A stretch of DNA of 64,000 nt from Triatoma infestans. Taxonomy: Eukaryota; Arthropoda; Insecta; Hemiptera; Reduviidae. The notes beneath the pieces are model-generated. The model was not told the origin of the DNA and ran no database searches. It was given only the letters and a program-made list of their open reading frames with translations. A program made the translations under genes and the position numbers. The stretch covers positions 1 to 64,000 of the forward strand of contig JAAEAF010000633.1 in assembly GCA_011037195.1 (NCBI GenBank), read 5' to 3'. This document shows, one piece after another, positions 35,890 through 46,111 of this stretch (the stretch's first letter is position 1; each line of letters opens with the position of its first letter).

Positions 35890-36575
35890 GTTTCTCTTAC
35901 TCCTGTAAATGTGTAAACGTGTCAATTTTTCTATATCGGAGTTTTTATCGAGAATATAAGTTTTGAGGTCCCCTGAGCCCAAAAAAGTGGTTTTTTAGAA
36001 AATGGTCTCTTGTGTGTGTGTGCACATCATAGCCCAAAAACTGAAAAATCGTAGAAAGTTGAAACTTGATAGTTTGTTTTAGGATCCAACAGTAAGTTGT
36101 CTGTCAAAATTCTTCAACCGGAAGTATCATTTTACTAAATTCTTATTTTACTTTTTTATGATTTTCTCAAAAATGCCTATAACGATTTTCTTTAAATTAG
36201 GAATGTGAACTACACATATAAAGAGCTACAACATTTATTTGAAACATTTCTTCGGGTAAAGTCATTTAAGGGGTTTTTTAAGGGAGGTGTAGGGTTATAT
36301 TTTCCTCTAAAGTGCTGTTTTAGGTGATCACACAATTATTATAACCATCTAAGTAAAATTAAGTAAAAATAAATAGCGTGCCAAAATCAAGAAAAATCAG
36401 TAAAACGAATGTGGGTTTTTACTGAACAGTTTTTTCAGTTTTAGCTATTTTTCCCATAAAAAAATGGACGAATTTCATTAAATTTGATATAGTAACTATA
36501 AAATTTTGGTCAATTACAATTTTGTAAACTGGAGTAAGAGAAAGTTGTGTGAGTGTTTCGTCCCAGATTTTTTTT
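35890..36575 (-). repeat. Modular-family repeat, near-complete copy
   Basis: It begins with TTTCTCTTACTCC (35893), contains TTTTGAGGTCCCCTGAGCCC, TTCTTCAACCGGAAGTATCA (36110) and a CTACACATATAAAGAGCTAC block. It ends with GGAGTAAGAGAAAGTTGTGT then GAGTGTTTCGTCCCAGATTT at 36531-36570. Both termini carry the short inverted motif ACTTTCTCTTACT / AGTAAGAGAAAGT. It gives the clearest view of element length (about 0.7 kb). Confidence 0.8.
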
Positions 36576-38640
36576 TGTTTTGTTTAATGGAGCAAAATTG
36601 TGATATTTATTTCGGTGAATATAAATAATCAAAATACCGTATCGAACTTTGTATTGCATTGGATTGTTACCCGGTATATAATTCGTATAAGTCAAGATGA
36701 AAGTTAACTTTGATAAAACAAAATCTCTATTGTTGTTTCACCTAATAAATCTGCCCCTCCCCCCCCCCAAAAAAAAAGATTGATAAAATATGAAAATATA
36801 AAAGGTAGAAGTACACTCCTTAGCAGGGCACTAATATTACAATGAGCAAAACCATTAGAGACCGGGCAACGAATACCAAATGTCCAACTTTGGTGCATTT
36901 ACTTTCTGTTGGATGGCCTCTCTAGGTTAAAAGGTATTTTTCTCTTATTTATTCGTCACTCGATTACGCAGTATGTCCAACGTTTGCGCATTAATTTTTC
37001 TTCTTTTTTTTTATCTGTGGCAGATAAAAAATATAATAAAAATTCTGTCCCTTATTTTATAAGCATATTATAGACGAATCTCAACTAGACAATGCTTTTC
37101 ATATTTCTAATAATTTTTCTACTGAGGCAGGAAATTACTCGATAAAATTTCTTCCCTTCCTCTAGTTCGTTTTAGAGAAGCTGTCCATCATCTTGTGCTT
37201 CGAAAAAACGTTCCTCTATTTCTTTTCGAGGGGAATGAATTAACTAGGACAATCTAATCTAGGACATGAGGCCACCCTTGGAAAGTTCTGTACTTAGGGC
37301 ACCGATGGACCCATTGGGCCTCCCTTAAGACAACTCCACATTAGCCTTGACATCATTAAAAATGCCAGGGATGAAGCAAAAGAAATCACCGATTCCTGGT
37401 TAGGCACCAAATTTTTGTAATCTTTTGCGAGCATAATGCTCATACTCTCCAAGAAAGGTGAAACGGTGTTTCGTCCTTCTAACCGCATGAGACCCGTACA
37501 ACGTAGTTGCTTCCTTAAAATTCAATGGCCTTATAACTTGGGCAGTGATTCTCTTAGCTTTACTTTTATTTGGCCAAGGAGAGGAGATAAATTGTGCGAG
37601 TCTTTGAAGGGCCCATTTAAGAAAATATTGGAGTGCCTCTGCCCAGTTATTGTTTTCCGCTTAAATTGTGTAATTCAGTGTAAGCCATTTCTTAATGGCC
37701 TCACAGTGGTTTTGTACGAAATACCGCAGGAAGGCTCAGGACTAATAGAAGGCTCAAATCTAAGTATATAATTTTAATTAAAGTATAATTTGAAGAAGTC
37801 TAGTCGTTTTGTTTATTATTCACATTTCAAATTATAAATTCAATTATTTATAATATTTATTTTAAAATTAATTATAGTAATAATAATTATGTGTTTCAAA
37901 CAAAAAAATACAGTTAATTGATTAATTTAAGACGACATTTCTGTTGACTACTTTTTCCTCTTCTCACATGTTATGTTTCTTTATCTTTTCAGTCTAATTA
38001 TCTTCTAGCTTTGTTTTTATTTATTTATTTATTTTTTTTTTGTCAATTAAAACAGTTATTATTTTTTTTATAAACCTTTATAATTGGACCATAAAGAAAA
38101 TTGTTAGAGAGATATAGCATAAGGCTTTGTAAATCAAATTTGTTGCTCGATTCATAACGCTACTCTTACATCACAGGACGATTCCAGTATTGGAATTTCA
38201 ATTTGATTGCGTGAAAAATGGATTTGATTTAGGAAATTGATTTGCTAATGATAAGAGAAAATGCTAGCGTTTGTGTTAGATTTTGGAAAATTAAGTTCTC
38301 ATCGAAAATACCTGTTTTGGGCGCTCCTCACGAATTAGAAAAAGTTATTTGTGGAAGAGAATAGTTTATTGCGTGAGTTTGAATAATATACGTATGTATT
38401 CTTAATCTATTCACAGGTTCTTGCAGCAAAAGGTAGACTGACTTCAATCACAGAGCGACCTATATACCGCGTTCATTCTCAATCTCTGATTATCCATTGT
38501 ATTACCAAATAAATCTTCCAAATTTTTAATTCGTCGGTATAAATAAATTTAAAAGATCTCCCACGGGAATCTTAACTCAGATCACTCATACTTAAGGAGA
38601 ACTTTTGCACTGAGTTAAGTGGAACATCGTTACCAAAAGA
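36576..38640. other. Unassigned DNA with a possible decayed coding block
   Basis: Positions 37250-37770 are richer in G+C and hold an open plus-strand frame (37436-37771, 111 codons) plus in-frame fragments upstream. No domain is recognisable. I suspect an old transposon coding remnant but cannot name it. Flanking sequence is AT-rich and featureless. Confidence 0.35.
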
Positions 38641-38659
38641 CAAATTATACATTTCGTAT

Positions 38660-38860
38660 CATCTGGCGATCAGATAAAAAGGTTTCGGTCCGTTTCCGTT
38701 AACCGAATGTTTTTTTTTTCTTGGAAATAGTTTTTTCGTGAGTTCAAGGGGAGCCTATCGATAAAGATAAAATTTACTCTTACGCAAAAAGTGAAAGATC
38801 CATGTGGTACTTCCGGTCGGATCCCATGATGATATGTCAGGTTTGAACTTTTCATATAAT
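38660..38860 (+). repeat. Modular-family fragment upstream of the helicase remnant
   Basis: TTTCGGTCCGTTTCCGTTAA, GTGGTACTTCCGGTCGGATC and CAGGTTTGAACTTTTC follow the order of the dispersed family. A matching fragment lies downstream at 39930-40050, so the helicase remnant is bracketed by this repeat. Confidence 0.45.
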
Positions 38861-40053
38861 GCTTATACAATTGTAAAGTCAGTTTATTGTCAATGAGAAA
38901 GCAATGTTTTTATTATTTTAATAAAATGGAAACGTTCAATTTTTGCCATCCTTTCGTGGTAGAGCATCGAAATAATTATAAGGTCTTGATTAATATGTAT
39001 GAAGAAGTACGTTCGAAGATTAGGATTGGTTACAGTTATATTTATCCGGATATTAGGGTCAATTTAGAATGGTGTAGATAAGTTTATGATTGGTATGATA
39101 CTTTTGTTACAACATCGTACTATTACAAAAAGAAGCATTTATATTTGTACGGTGATTCGAACATTGGTAAGAGTACCGTAATAAATGGTCTAATTCGTGG
39201 ATTGCATTCGCTAATATTTTATGGACCTTCCTGTAGAATATCATATCCTTTTGATATGCTGTTAATAACTCATAAGTTGATACTGTTGGAGGAGTTTAAT
39301 ATCAATAATTGGGATTTGGATTTTATTAAAAAATTACTTGCTGGAGATGTTATAACTATTAATCGTAAATATTGCGATACTAGGAAATATCAAAACCAGC
39401 TTCCTATTATTATGGTATCAAAATGCCGTCCACCAGATTCTGTTGAGTTTTTAAATCGTGTAACAATTGTTACTGCGGATATTGCTGTTTTCCAGGATTC
39501 AACCGAAGGGCCGTTTATTACTACTACCGAAGGGCCGTATATGTACCGTCGTCGCCTGCTAGTTCGGATGTACTATCGTCCCCGATTCGTCCGTCTACGT
39601 CGAGGTACTAAGATACATACAAGTTTCTGTTCGTCATCATGTAGTGTAGCTCGTGTTAGTGGATGCGACCAAGATCATCATCATTTTAAATGGCTTAATC
39701 CGGTTATGTATGACTGTGACAATGAAACCGACTTAATTAAAGCAAATTGCAAATTGTATGGTAAAGTAAAATTGTTGAGCGTACTTTGGGTTATTGATTC
39801 TTTTGATGTTCATCACGTTAGGCATATAAATACTGGGCAATCTAAAAATGACTGGGATAAACTGGTGGCTACTGTAATAGTAAAAATTATGAAGAAAATT
39901 TGCAAGGTGGAGATTATCATTTTCCAGCTGATGTTGAAGTCAAGTTTGAACTTTCTGCCGATTTTCGTTTATGATCTATGCTCTTCACGCACGCACACAC
40001 ACACACACACAGAGAACATACTTAAGGTACCTGTAAACTTGTATTTCCTGTAA
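38860..40053 (+). pseudogene. Rep-like SF3 helicase, endogenised viral-type remnant
   Basis: One plus-strand frame runs from 38860 to 40053 and is broken only by a TAA at 39079-39081; an ATG is available at 38893. It reads like the helicase half of a replication protein of small DNA viruses. Upstream of the stop is FCHPFVVEHRNNYKVLINMY. After it comes YDWYD and a Lys-rich lead-in to Walker A, LYLYGDSNIGKSTVINGL (39142-39195; Lys codon 39169). Walker B is LILLEEF (Glu-Glu at 39289-39294), then FIKKLLAGDVITINRKY and motif C, PIIMVSK. SF3 enzymes normally have Asn at the end of motif C; Lys stands here. FLNRV at 39448 may hold the arginine finger. Beyond 39490 come a duplicated TEGP segment and an Arg-rich stretch. 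From about 39930 the frame runs into a dispersed repeat, so the last 40 codons are not original. No HUH endonuclease domain is visible. It could be parvovirus-like or CRESS-Rep-like; I favour Rep-like. Confidence 0.72.
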
Positions 40054-40060
40054 CTCGATG
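39930..40060 (+). repeat. Modular-family fragment overlapping the helicase frame
   Basis: AGTTTGAACTTTCTGCCGAT, TTTTCGTTTATGATCTATGC and an AC microsatellite followed by AGAGAACATA match 41745-41805. The insertion supplies the end of the helicase open frame. Confidence 0.65.
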
Positions 40061-40720
40061 TAGAAAATTCGACTCGGTCGCAGTACTAATCTCTTACCAG
40101 CATTATGAGAATGTAAAAAAGTGAATCAAAGGAATTGCAAATTTATGAAAAATTCTAAAGTTCAAATTTAATCAGACTATTAGTTAACAAGCATTTATGA
40201 AACAATCAGCTGATTTTCAACGGTTCGACAAATTTTCTATTAATTAACGGTATATTTTAATAAGCTAGTTAATATGAGTCTGTGTAATATCAATCAAATA
40301 TAATGCTAATGAATAACAACTGTACAAACTAAAATAATTAAAGTAACCAATCAATTTTTATTATCCACACAATTAACACACCAAACATATCATATTAAGA
40401 GTTAACAACTGCTTTTCTCCCTCCTCCCTTTCTTACACAAGTATATTTATACAAAAGTCCATAAGTTTAATTTACAATGAGATGAGTAGATAGTTATCAG
40501 TATATCAGGGTAATGGATTGTAGGGATATATATATGTACCCTTATATTTACTGATAACGCCCTCATCGCTCTAACTTGACTCACTTATCATTCCCGAACA
40601 CATTCCTATTCTCATACATATGTATGTACCTATGTAGTATATAAAATTCTTTTGTCATAGAAAAAAATAAATAAATAAACATTAAACTTAACATCAATTA
40701 GAAGACATTTAAAAAAAAAA
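40061..40720. other. Unassigned AT-rich stretch
   Basis: No gene or bounded repeat recognised. Confidence 0.5.
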
Positions 40721-41038
40721 ATCTGTTGTGAAACATCACACAACTTTCTCTTACTTCGGTTTTCAAAATTGTGATTGACAATAAAATAATCATAAAAACT
40801 GAAAATATTCTTGAGTAAAAACACACTTCTGGTTTAATAGTTTTTCTTGAAAATCGAAATTTTGACGATCTATTTATTAGTTCTAATTAATTTTGTCTGA
40901 ATGGTAGATGGTAGCACTTTAGAGGCAAACATAACCCTCTCCCTCCCCCCAAAACGGATATTTCCGGTGAAAATTCAATATCGAAAATTTGACACAATTA
41001 CAATACTTCCTCTTACCCAGGGAGTAAGAGAAAGTAAA
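40721..41038 (+). repeat. Modular-family repeat, short copy (about 320 bp)
   Basis: It starts ATCTGTTGTGAAACATCACA then CAACTTTCTCTTACTTCGG and ends GGGAGTAAGAGAAAGTAAAA. It carries one module (ACACTTCTGGTTTAATAG, TAGCACTTTAGAGG, CGGATATTTCCGGTGAAAAT). This is an internally deleted version of the copy that follows at 41197. Confidence 0.85.
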
Positions 41039-41196
41039 AATTAGTTAAAAAAAAAAATATTTTATGGATTACCAAATATTATTTCACAGCTGGTTCATTA
41101 ATTGTATTTCATAAAATAAGTGAAACTTGTTGGTAATTTTTAATTAAAGTTTCCAAACTATGGACATTTATCAAGTATATTACGTTGAGTGTAAAT

Positions 41197-41930
41197 CTGG
41201 TGTGATACACTCACACAACTTTCTCTTACTTCGGTTTTCAAAATTGTAATTGATAAATGTTTTTATAGTTAGTATAATAAATTTAATGAAATTCGTCGGT
41301 ATTTTTATGGTGAAAATCGCGAAAACTAAAAAACACTATTCAGGAAAATCGCCACTTCCGGTCATCTGATTTCCTTCAAACTCGGAATTTCAACAACACA
41401 TTCAATTCTAATTAATATTGTTTAGATAATAGAATTGTATAATAAACTGAAATAGCACTTTAGAGCAAAAACCTAACCCCATCCCTCCAAAAAATGCCCT
41501 TAAATGCATTTTCTCGGAGAAATGTTTCAGTTATAAAATTATAGATCTTTCTATATGTGTAGTTAATATACCATGTTTAAAGAAAATCGTTGGAGTCATT
41601 TCGGATAAAATCGCAAAAAAGTGAAAAAAAAAAACTATTCTGTAAAATGGTACTGAACTTTCTGCCAAGGTTGAGGAATTTTCACAGGTAACGTACTGTC
41701 AGATCCCTATGGTGATATTTAAACAGAATATTATTTTTCAACTTTCTGCGATTTTTCGTTTTTGAACTATGCTGTTCACATACACACACACACACAGAGA
41801 ACATTTTTTAAAAACCACTTTTTGGACTCAGGGAACCTCAAAACGGATATTTCCGGTGAAAACTCGATATCGAAAATTTGACACGATTACAATACTTCCT
41901 CTTACTAGGAGTTAGAGAAAGTAAACATGC
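41197..41930 (+). repeat. Modular-family repeat, reference copy
   Basis: The best-preserved medium-length copy. Left end: AAATCTGGTGTGATACACTC then ACACAACTTTCTCTTACTTC. Modules follow with CACTTCCGGTCATCTGATTT, AACTGAAATAGCACTTTAGA, GTGTAGTTAATATACC and GAAAATCGTTGGAGTCATTT. Then come an ACACAC microsatellite (41780-41799) and CTCAAAACGGATATTTCCGG. Right end: CTTACTAGGAGTTAGAGAAA. No frame is shared between copies. Confidence 0.85.
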
Positions 41931-41995
41931 AAATTGCAGATTTAGACAAATATATTATTGAAAATGTGGCTGGGTCCGCATTGCTGGATAACATC

Positions 41996-42214
41996 CGGTA
42001 TTTTATCCGTCGTAGATGCATATTAGTTATGTTCCTGACCGGTTTCGGATATTCATCCATCGTCAGAGCAAATTCACCAAGTTCGTGTAGAGAGTTCACT
42101 TCAACGAAATGTTTCTGTAGACTCACATTTGTTGGTTGTATGTATGACTGTGGATGAATATCCGAAACCGGTCAGGAACATAACTAATATGTATCTACGA
42201 CGGATAAAATACCA
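41996..42214. mobile_element. Foldback MITE with ~62-bp inverted repeats
   Basis: The left arm (41997-42059) and right arm (42152-42213) are almost perfect inverted copies: TATTTTATCCGTCGTAGATG faces its complement with one mismatch, and ACCGGTTTCGGATATTCATC faces GATGAATATCCGAAACCGGT exactly. The spacer contains the phrase GTGTAGAGAGTTCACTTCAA found in the older element at 3667-4077. No coding content. The recently matched arms suggest a young insertion or gene conversion between arms. Confidence 0.85.
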
Positions 42215-42831
42215 AATATATTATTATAAATAAATGATAATAATAATTTTTGATTATCCTACTTTGACAGCTCTCACTTGGTGTCTTGTGGGCGAACAAA
42301 TTCCATCATACCAGGCATAGAAGGAAAAAATATGAAGCGTCAGCGTAGTATTTTAATGTAATAAATAAAACTTATTTAATATTGTTATTGACGACAACAT
42401 TGTTAAAATACGACACCTCTTAATAGAGTTATATATGAAATAACCAATTTTCTTTAAGTTTCAAACTGGGTTCATTTGTCCACACATAAAGATATGTGAA
42501 CAAACAAATTTGAATTTTAATGTCTCATGTTTCTCAAATAAAACAATTTTACATCAAACATCTCCACATAAACACAAGTTTTTTTGAAAAAGGTTATAGA
42601 TTACTTATAGGTTTATACCTGGGCAAATAGCATAGCAATTTTAAAGGCAATCTTTATACAAGTATTCGAAAACATTACAAAAACCTCGAAAAATCTATTC
42701 TGCAAAGCCGTACTTTTGGTTCAGTGATATTCTTCAAATTTGGAATTCTAGCCATGCTTTTATTTATTTATTTTGCAACTGTATACACTAAACAACAAGC
42801 AAATGTGATGAGAGCGTAATTTGTGTATAGA

Positions 42832-42900
42832 TATATAACATATATCTGTATATAACATATATAACATGTATCTATATATAACATATATATATATGTTATT
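42832..42900. repeat. Imperfect TATAACATATA tandem array
   Basis: Repeats of ATATAACATATAT(CTG) with small variations over about 70 bp. Confidence 0.8.
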
Positions 42901-42908
42901 TCAGAGGT

Positions 42909-43109
42909 ATGAACGACGACCATCCAGTGATGGAAGCTGTTAGTTTGCCACTATGGCAAGCTTATACAACAGTTAGCCTAAGAGGACGGCGTTGTATGTT
43001 AAAATGGTCGCGTGGCCACCGCCGCTTCAGCCTCCGGCTAGGATTTTTGGGGAAATGTTCTGGTGGACATATTCTGGATCAGAAGGATTATGGTGTGTGG
43101 ACAATTTAG
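42909..43109 (+). other. Unrecognised 66-codon frame in a G+C-richer island
   Basis: The frame is bounded upstream by a splice-acceptor-like TTATTTCAG. Composition is clearly more G+C-rich than the surroundings (for example GGCCACCGCCGCTTCAGCCT). It contains WSRGHRRFSLRLGF and no motif I know. It could be a chance frame, an exon of an unseen gene, or part of a transposon. The last codons overlap the LINE duplication that starts at 43101. Confidence 0.25.
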
Positions 43110-43800
43110 TTTGAAATGGAATTTTGTGTAACGAAATTGTGCTAGCTCTGCTGAGATGAGTGTATTTTATGGTTGGATACGTAGAAAAGGGAGTATTAAC
43201 TAATTGTTCTTAGGATCTTAGATTGTAGGATTTGAAGTCGGTTAAAGTTGAACTGTTTTGCAGTGCCGTAGAGTTCTATGCCGAATGTTCAAATGGGGCT
43301 ATAAGAGTCCATTCGTTACAGTCAGTTTTGAACATTTGTCAAGTAATCTTTTTAGCATTTTATAACTTAAGTTGCAGTCAATTTGTTTCAGTCTGATATG
43401 GGGGATTCCATCTTAGTAGTTTGTCAAGATGACAATTTAGTTTGAAATGGAATTTTGTGTAACGAAATTGTGCTAGCTCTGCTGAGATGAGTGTATTTTA
43501 TGGTTGGATACGTAGAAAAGGGAGTATTAACTAATTGTTCTTAGGATCTTAGATTGTAGGGTTTGAAGTCGGTTAAGGTTGGGCTGTTTTGCAGTGCCGT
43601 AGAGTTCTATGCCGAATGTTCAAATGGGGCTATAAGAGTAGTGTATAGCATTTTCCTGTTCGTTAGAGTCAGTTTTGAACATTTGTCAAGTAGTCTTTTT
43701 AGCATTTTATATCTTACGTTGCAGTCAATTTGTTTCAGTCTGATATGGGGGATTCGATCTTAGTCATTTGTCAAGATATAATCCGAGATACTTGGTTCGC
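43101..43800 (-). pseudogene. Jockey-type LINE reverse transcriptase fragment, tandemly duplicated
   Basis: On the minus strand each half encodes the thumb region of a Jockey-clade reverse transcriptase: PIWTFGIELYGTAKQ followed by FNRLQILQSKILRTI, and further on YVSNHKIH, in changing frames. KYLGLYLD near 43780-43800 is the preceding conserved motif. The segment occurs twice in tandem: ACAATTTAGTTTGAAATGGA begins at 43101 and again at 43432, a period of 331 bp, with the second copy about 14 bp longer owing to an indel. Normal elements have this region once, so the duplication happened after insertion. Several stops interrupt both copies. Confidence 0.85.
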
Positions 43801-44205
43801 AATGGAAAGTATAATATTGTTAAAGTAATGAAGGGGAACAATTCAATGCTTCTAATATGTATTAATATTGTTACGTGCTCTCGGTGGGCGTACTACACTC
43901 TAGCACTTCAAGACTAATAACTCTAATTAGTGTACAATAAAAACCACTCTAGTTGACGCTATAACTCCTTTTATTTCCAACCACTAAACAATCTAAACAA
44001 TTCACTTAGATTTCCACTATTCAGAATATACACACAAGCAAAATACTCTCACATCAAACACACAGATGCACAACCCAAAATCGTATTTCTTTCTCACCAT
44101 TTTTTTTTTTAAATTATTTTATTATTTTTCTAACCATGTGTATAAAACACACATGATTCCAATTATAAATTTTGCCAGCTTGCCACAATATTATTATACA
44201 ACTGG
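43801..44205. other. Possible LTR fragment and AT-rich DNA
   Basis: TGTTACGTGCTCTCGGTGGG at 43870 resembles the TGTTACG start of many Ty3/Gypsy-type LTRs in arthropods. No partner, target duplication or internal region is visible. Confidence 0.25.
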
Positions 44206-44650
44206 TAGAACCCATAATATTGTATTAGAGTGATACTTTAATGGGAACCTTAGCCGAGAATGGTTTAATGGTTCCCCGACAACCCTCCATAAAAATTAGT
44301 TTACTCGGATAAATGTCTCCTATAAAAAGGATAAGGATTCATTTGTGTAGATACTATTGTTAACAGAAAAATGTTGGAACCGTTTTCGAGAACTTAACGA
44401 AAAACTGAAAAGAAAAAAAAACTATTCAGTAAAGAAGGAAGTCTAGGTTGATGAATTTTAGTTGAAACCTTCGTGTCAGATACGGAATACCAAGTTTGAG
44501 CTTCCTGCGATTTTTCGCGAACCATTCGCTAAAAACGTTTTTTCGTCCTTAGGGGACCTCAAAACATCTATTTCCGGTGAAAACCTAATTTTAAAAGTTT
44601 GACACGATCGCGTTATTCCCTCTTACCAGGAGTAACAGAGAGAAATAAAA
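44206..44650 (+). repeat. Modular-family repeat copy
   Basis: GGTAGAACCCATAATATTG, GAAACCTTCGTGTCAGATAC, AAGTTTGAGCTTCCTGCGAT, GGGGACCTCAAAACATCTAT and CTCTTACCAGGAGTAACAGA follow the family order to the right-hand terminus. Confidence 0.75.
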
Positions 44651-45483
44651 TTTTAAAATCAAATGCAATGTACTGAGGATGAACGCAAATCGGCTGCCTA
44701 AAGGAATCCACAATTACTCCTCCCCAAACGGCGGAAACCCAGAAGGATAGGCTAGCATTGGATTGCTAAGCGATATAAAACTACGAATGACTGCTTGAGA
44801 AACCAGCGAAGAAGACTGGTTAGACTGGCAAAATTATTTAAAAATATATTTAGAAGGTTTTTAATAGGTACTGCTTTATGGTAGAATGGGATCCTCTTGA
44901 ACTCAGCTGAATGTTTTCAGCTACAGGAGTCTTCTAACAACTTTAATCAAAAACTCTTGAGTCCCCTGACTCCTGAGGACGTACAAAACATGAACTGTAT
45001 TCTGTGCTTTAAATTTTCCTAAAATCACACCTGCGCGACGTGAATTGACCCATCTACCTCGCTCTTTACTCACGAGCAGCATGAATTGCTTGGATGCGTT
45101 TACTTTATTTTCTTTTGTAAGTAATATTCGAATTTTTGAATATAATTTAACCATATTTAAATTTAATACATTATCTGTTAATTCCAAAATGTTTGCTTTA
45201 ATATCTTAGCTAGCCAAAGCGTACTGGTGGTTTTGATTGAAGCAGTCTTCTCTCGTGGATTTTCCACTCGTATTAAGGACACATACTGTTGTGCATTTCC
45301 TTTTTTATGAAACTCTGACTTGCTTATAGTAACGCTCTGATGCATGTTCTGCTGCTAATAATATAAAGCAGGAATTATAAAAAAAAGAAAAGTGATTATC
45401 TATTTTCCACTTTTTGAGTAAACAATGATGTTTTAACCATTACATTAATTAATTTTATTAATTTTATTTTTCATATTAATTGT

Positions 45484-45526
<43 letters not shown>

Positions 45527-45940
45527 AACCTGGTTTATGGATTTGTTGGCGAGAATAAAATAATATGTAAAATTATGTTAATTAGGTGTTTTTTATTTCA
45601 GCTATATTATATTCTTTTATGTTTTAAGTAATTAATGGAAGGGAGGTGATTCATTAATTCTTCATTAGTTGTTTAAACAAAAAATCTGCTATATTTTTTT
45701 TTTTTTGTAATTTCAAGTTGTTAGCAATAAACATATGTTTAATATTTTTAATTATATTTTTTATAAACTGTGATTTAATTTAGGCTATGAATTTATTATT
45801 ATAATAGTACCTATGTGAATCTTTGGGGTGGGGGGGATGGTTAAATCATTTCCCATTCTTGTCAAGGTTCTTAGTAGAACCAAAGACTGGATTTTTTGTC
45901 AAAATTAGTTATTTAAGAAAAAAAATGTATTTGATATAGA
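44651..45940. other. Unassigned DNA with a 36-base A run
   Basis: An uninterrupted run of A from 45488 to 45523 may be the tail of an unrecognised retroposon. The minus-strand frame at 44921-45187 has no motif. Otherwise AT-rich. Confidence 0.45.
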
Positions 45941-45942
45941 AA

Positions 45943-46111
45943 TCAGGTGCGGGTATTGGTGTACTGGTTATGAGCATGGACCTGTAACTGGCTAGTCCCG
46001 TTTTAATTGGTTTAAAAAATTTCAACACTAAGGTACGTGCTTCCCATTCCCGTCCGCGATACCTAATTTGTCGTTAAGCATTGTCTGAAAAAATTAGGCA
46101 TTACTTTACTT
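45943..46111 (+). mobile_element. SINE family 2, copy 2
   Basis: The head reads GTGCGGGTATTGGTGTACTG and GGTTATGAGCATGGACCTGT, with a degraded box B. The tail TCTGAAAAAATTAGGCATTA then CTTTACTT matches copies at 22270-22306 and (inverted) 50855-50880. Confidence 0.7.

Noticed and set aside
37294..37488. Minus-strand frame with a methionine-rich stretch
   Set aside because: No motif. It overlaps a longer plus-strand open frame that is equally unassigned.
39145..39147. Start codon of the helicase at this position
   Set aside because: The codon is TTG in the middle of the conserved LYLYGDSN stretch, and the frame clearly continues upstream through the TAA at 39079.
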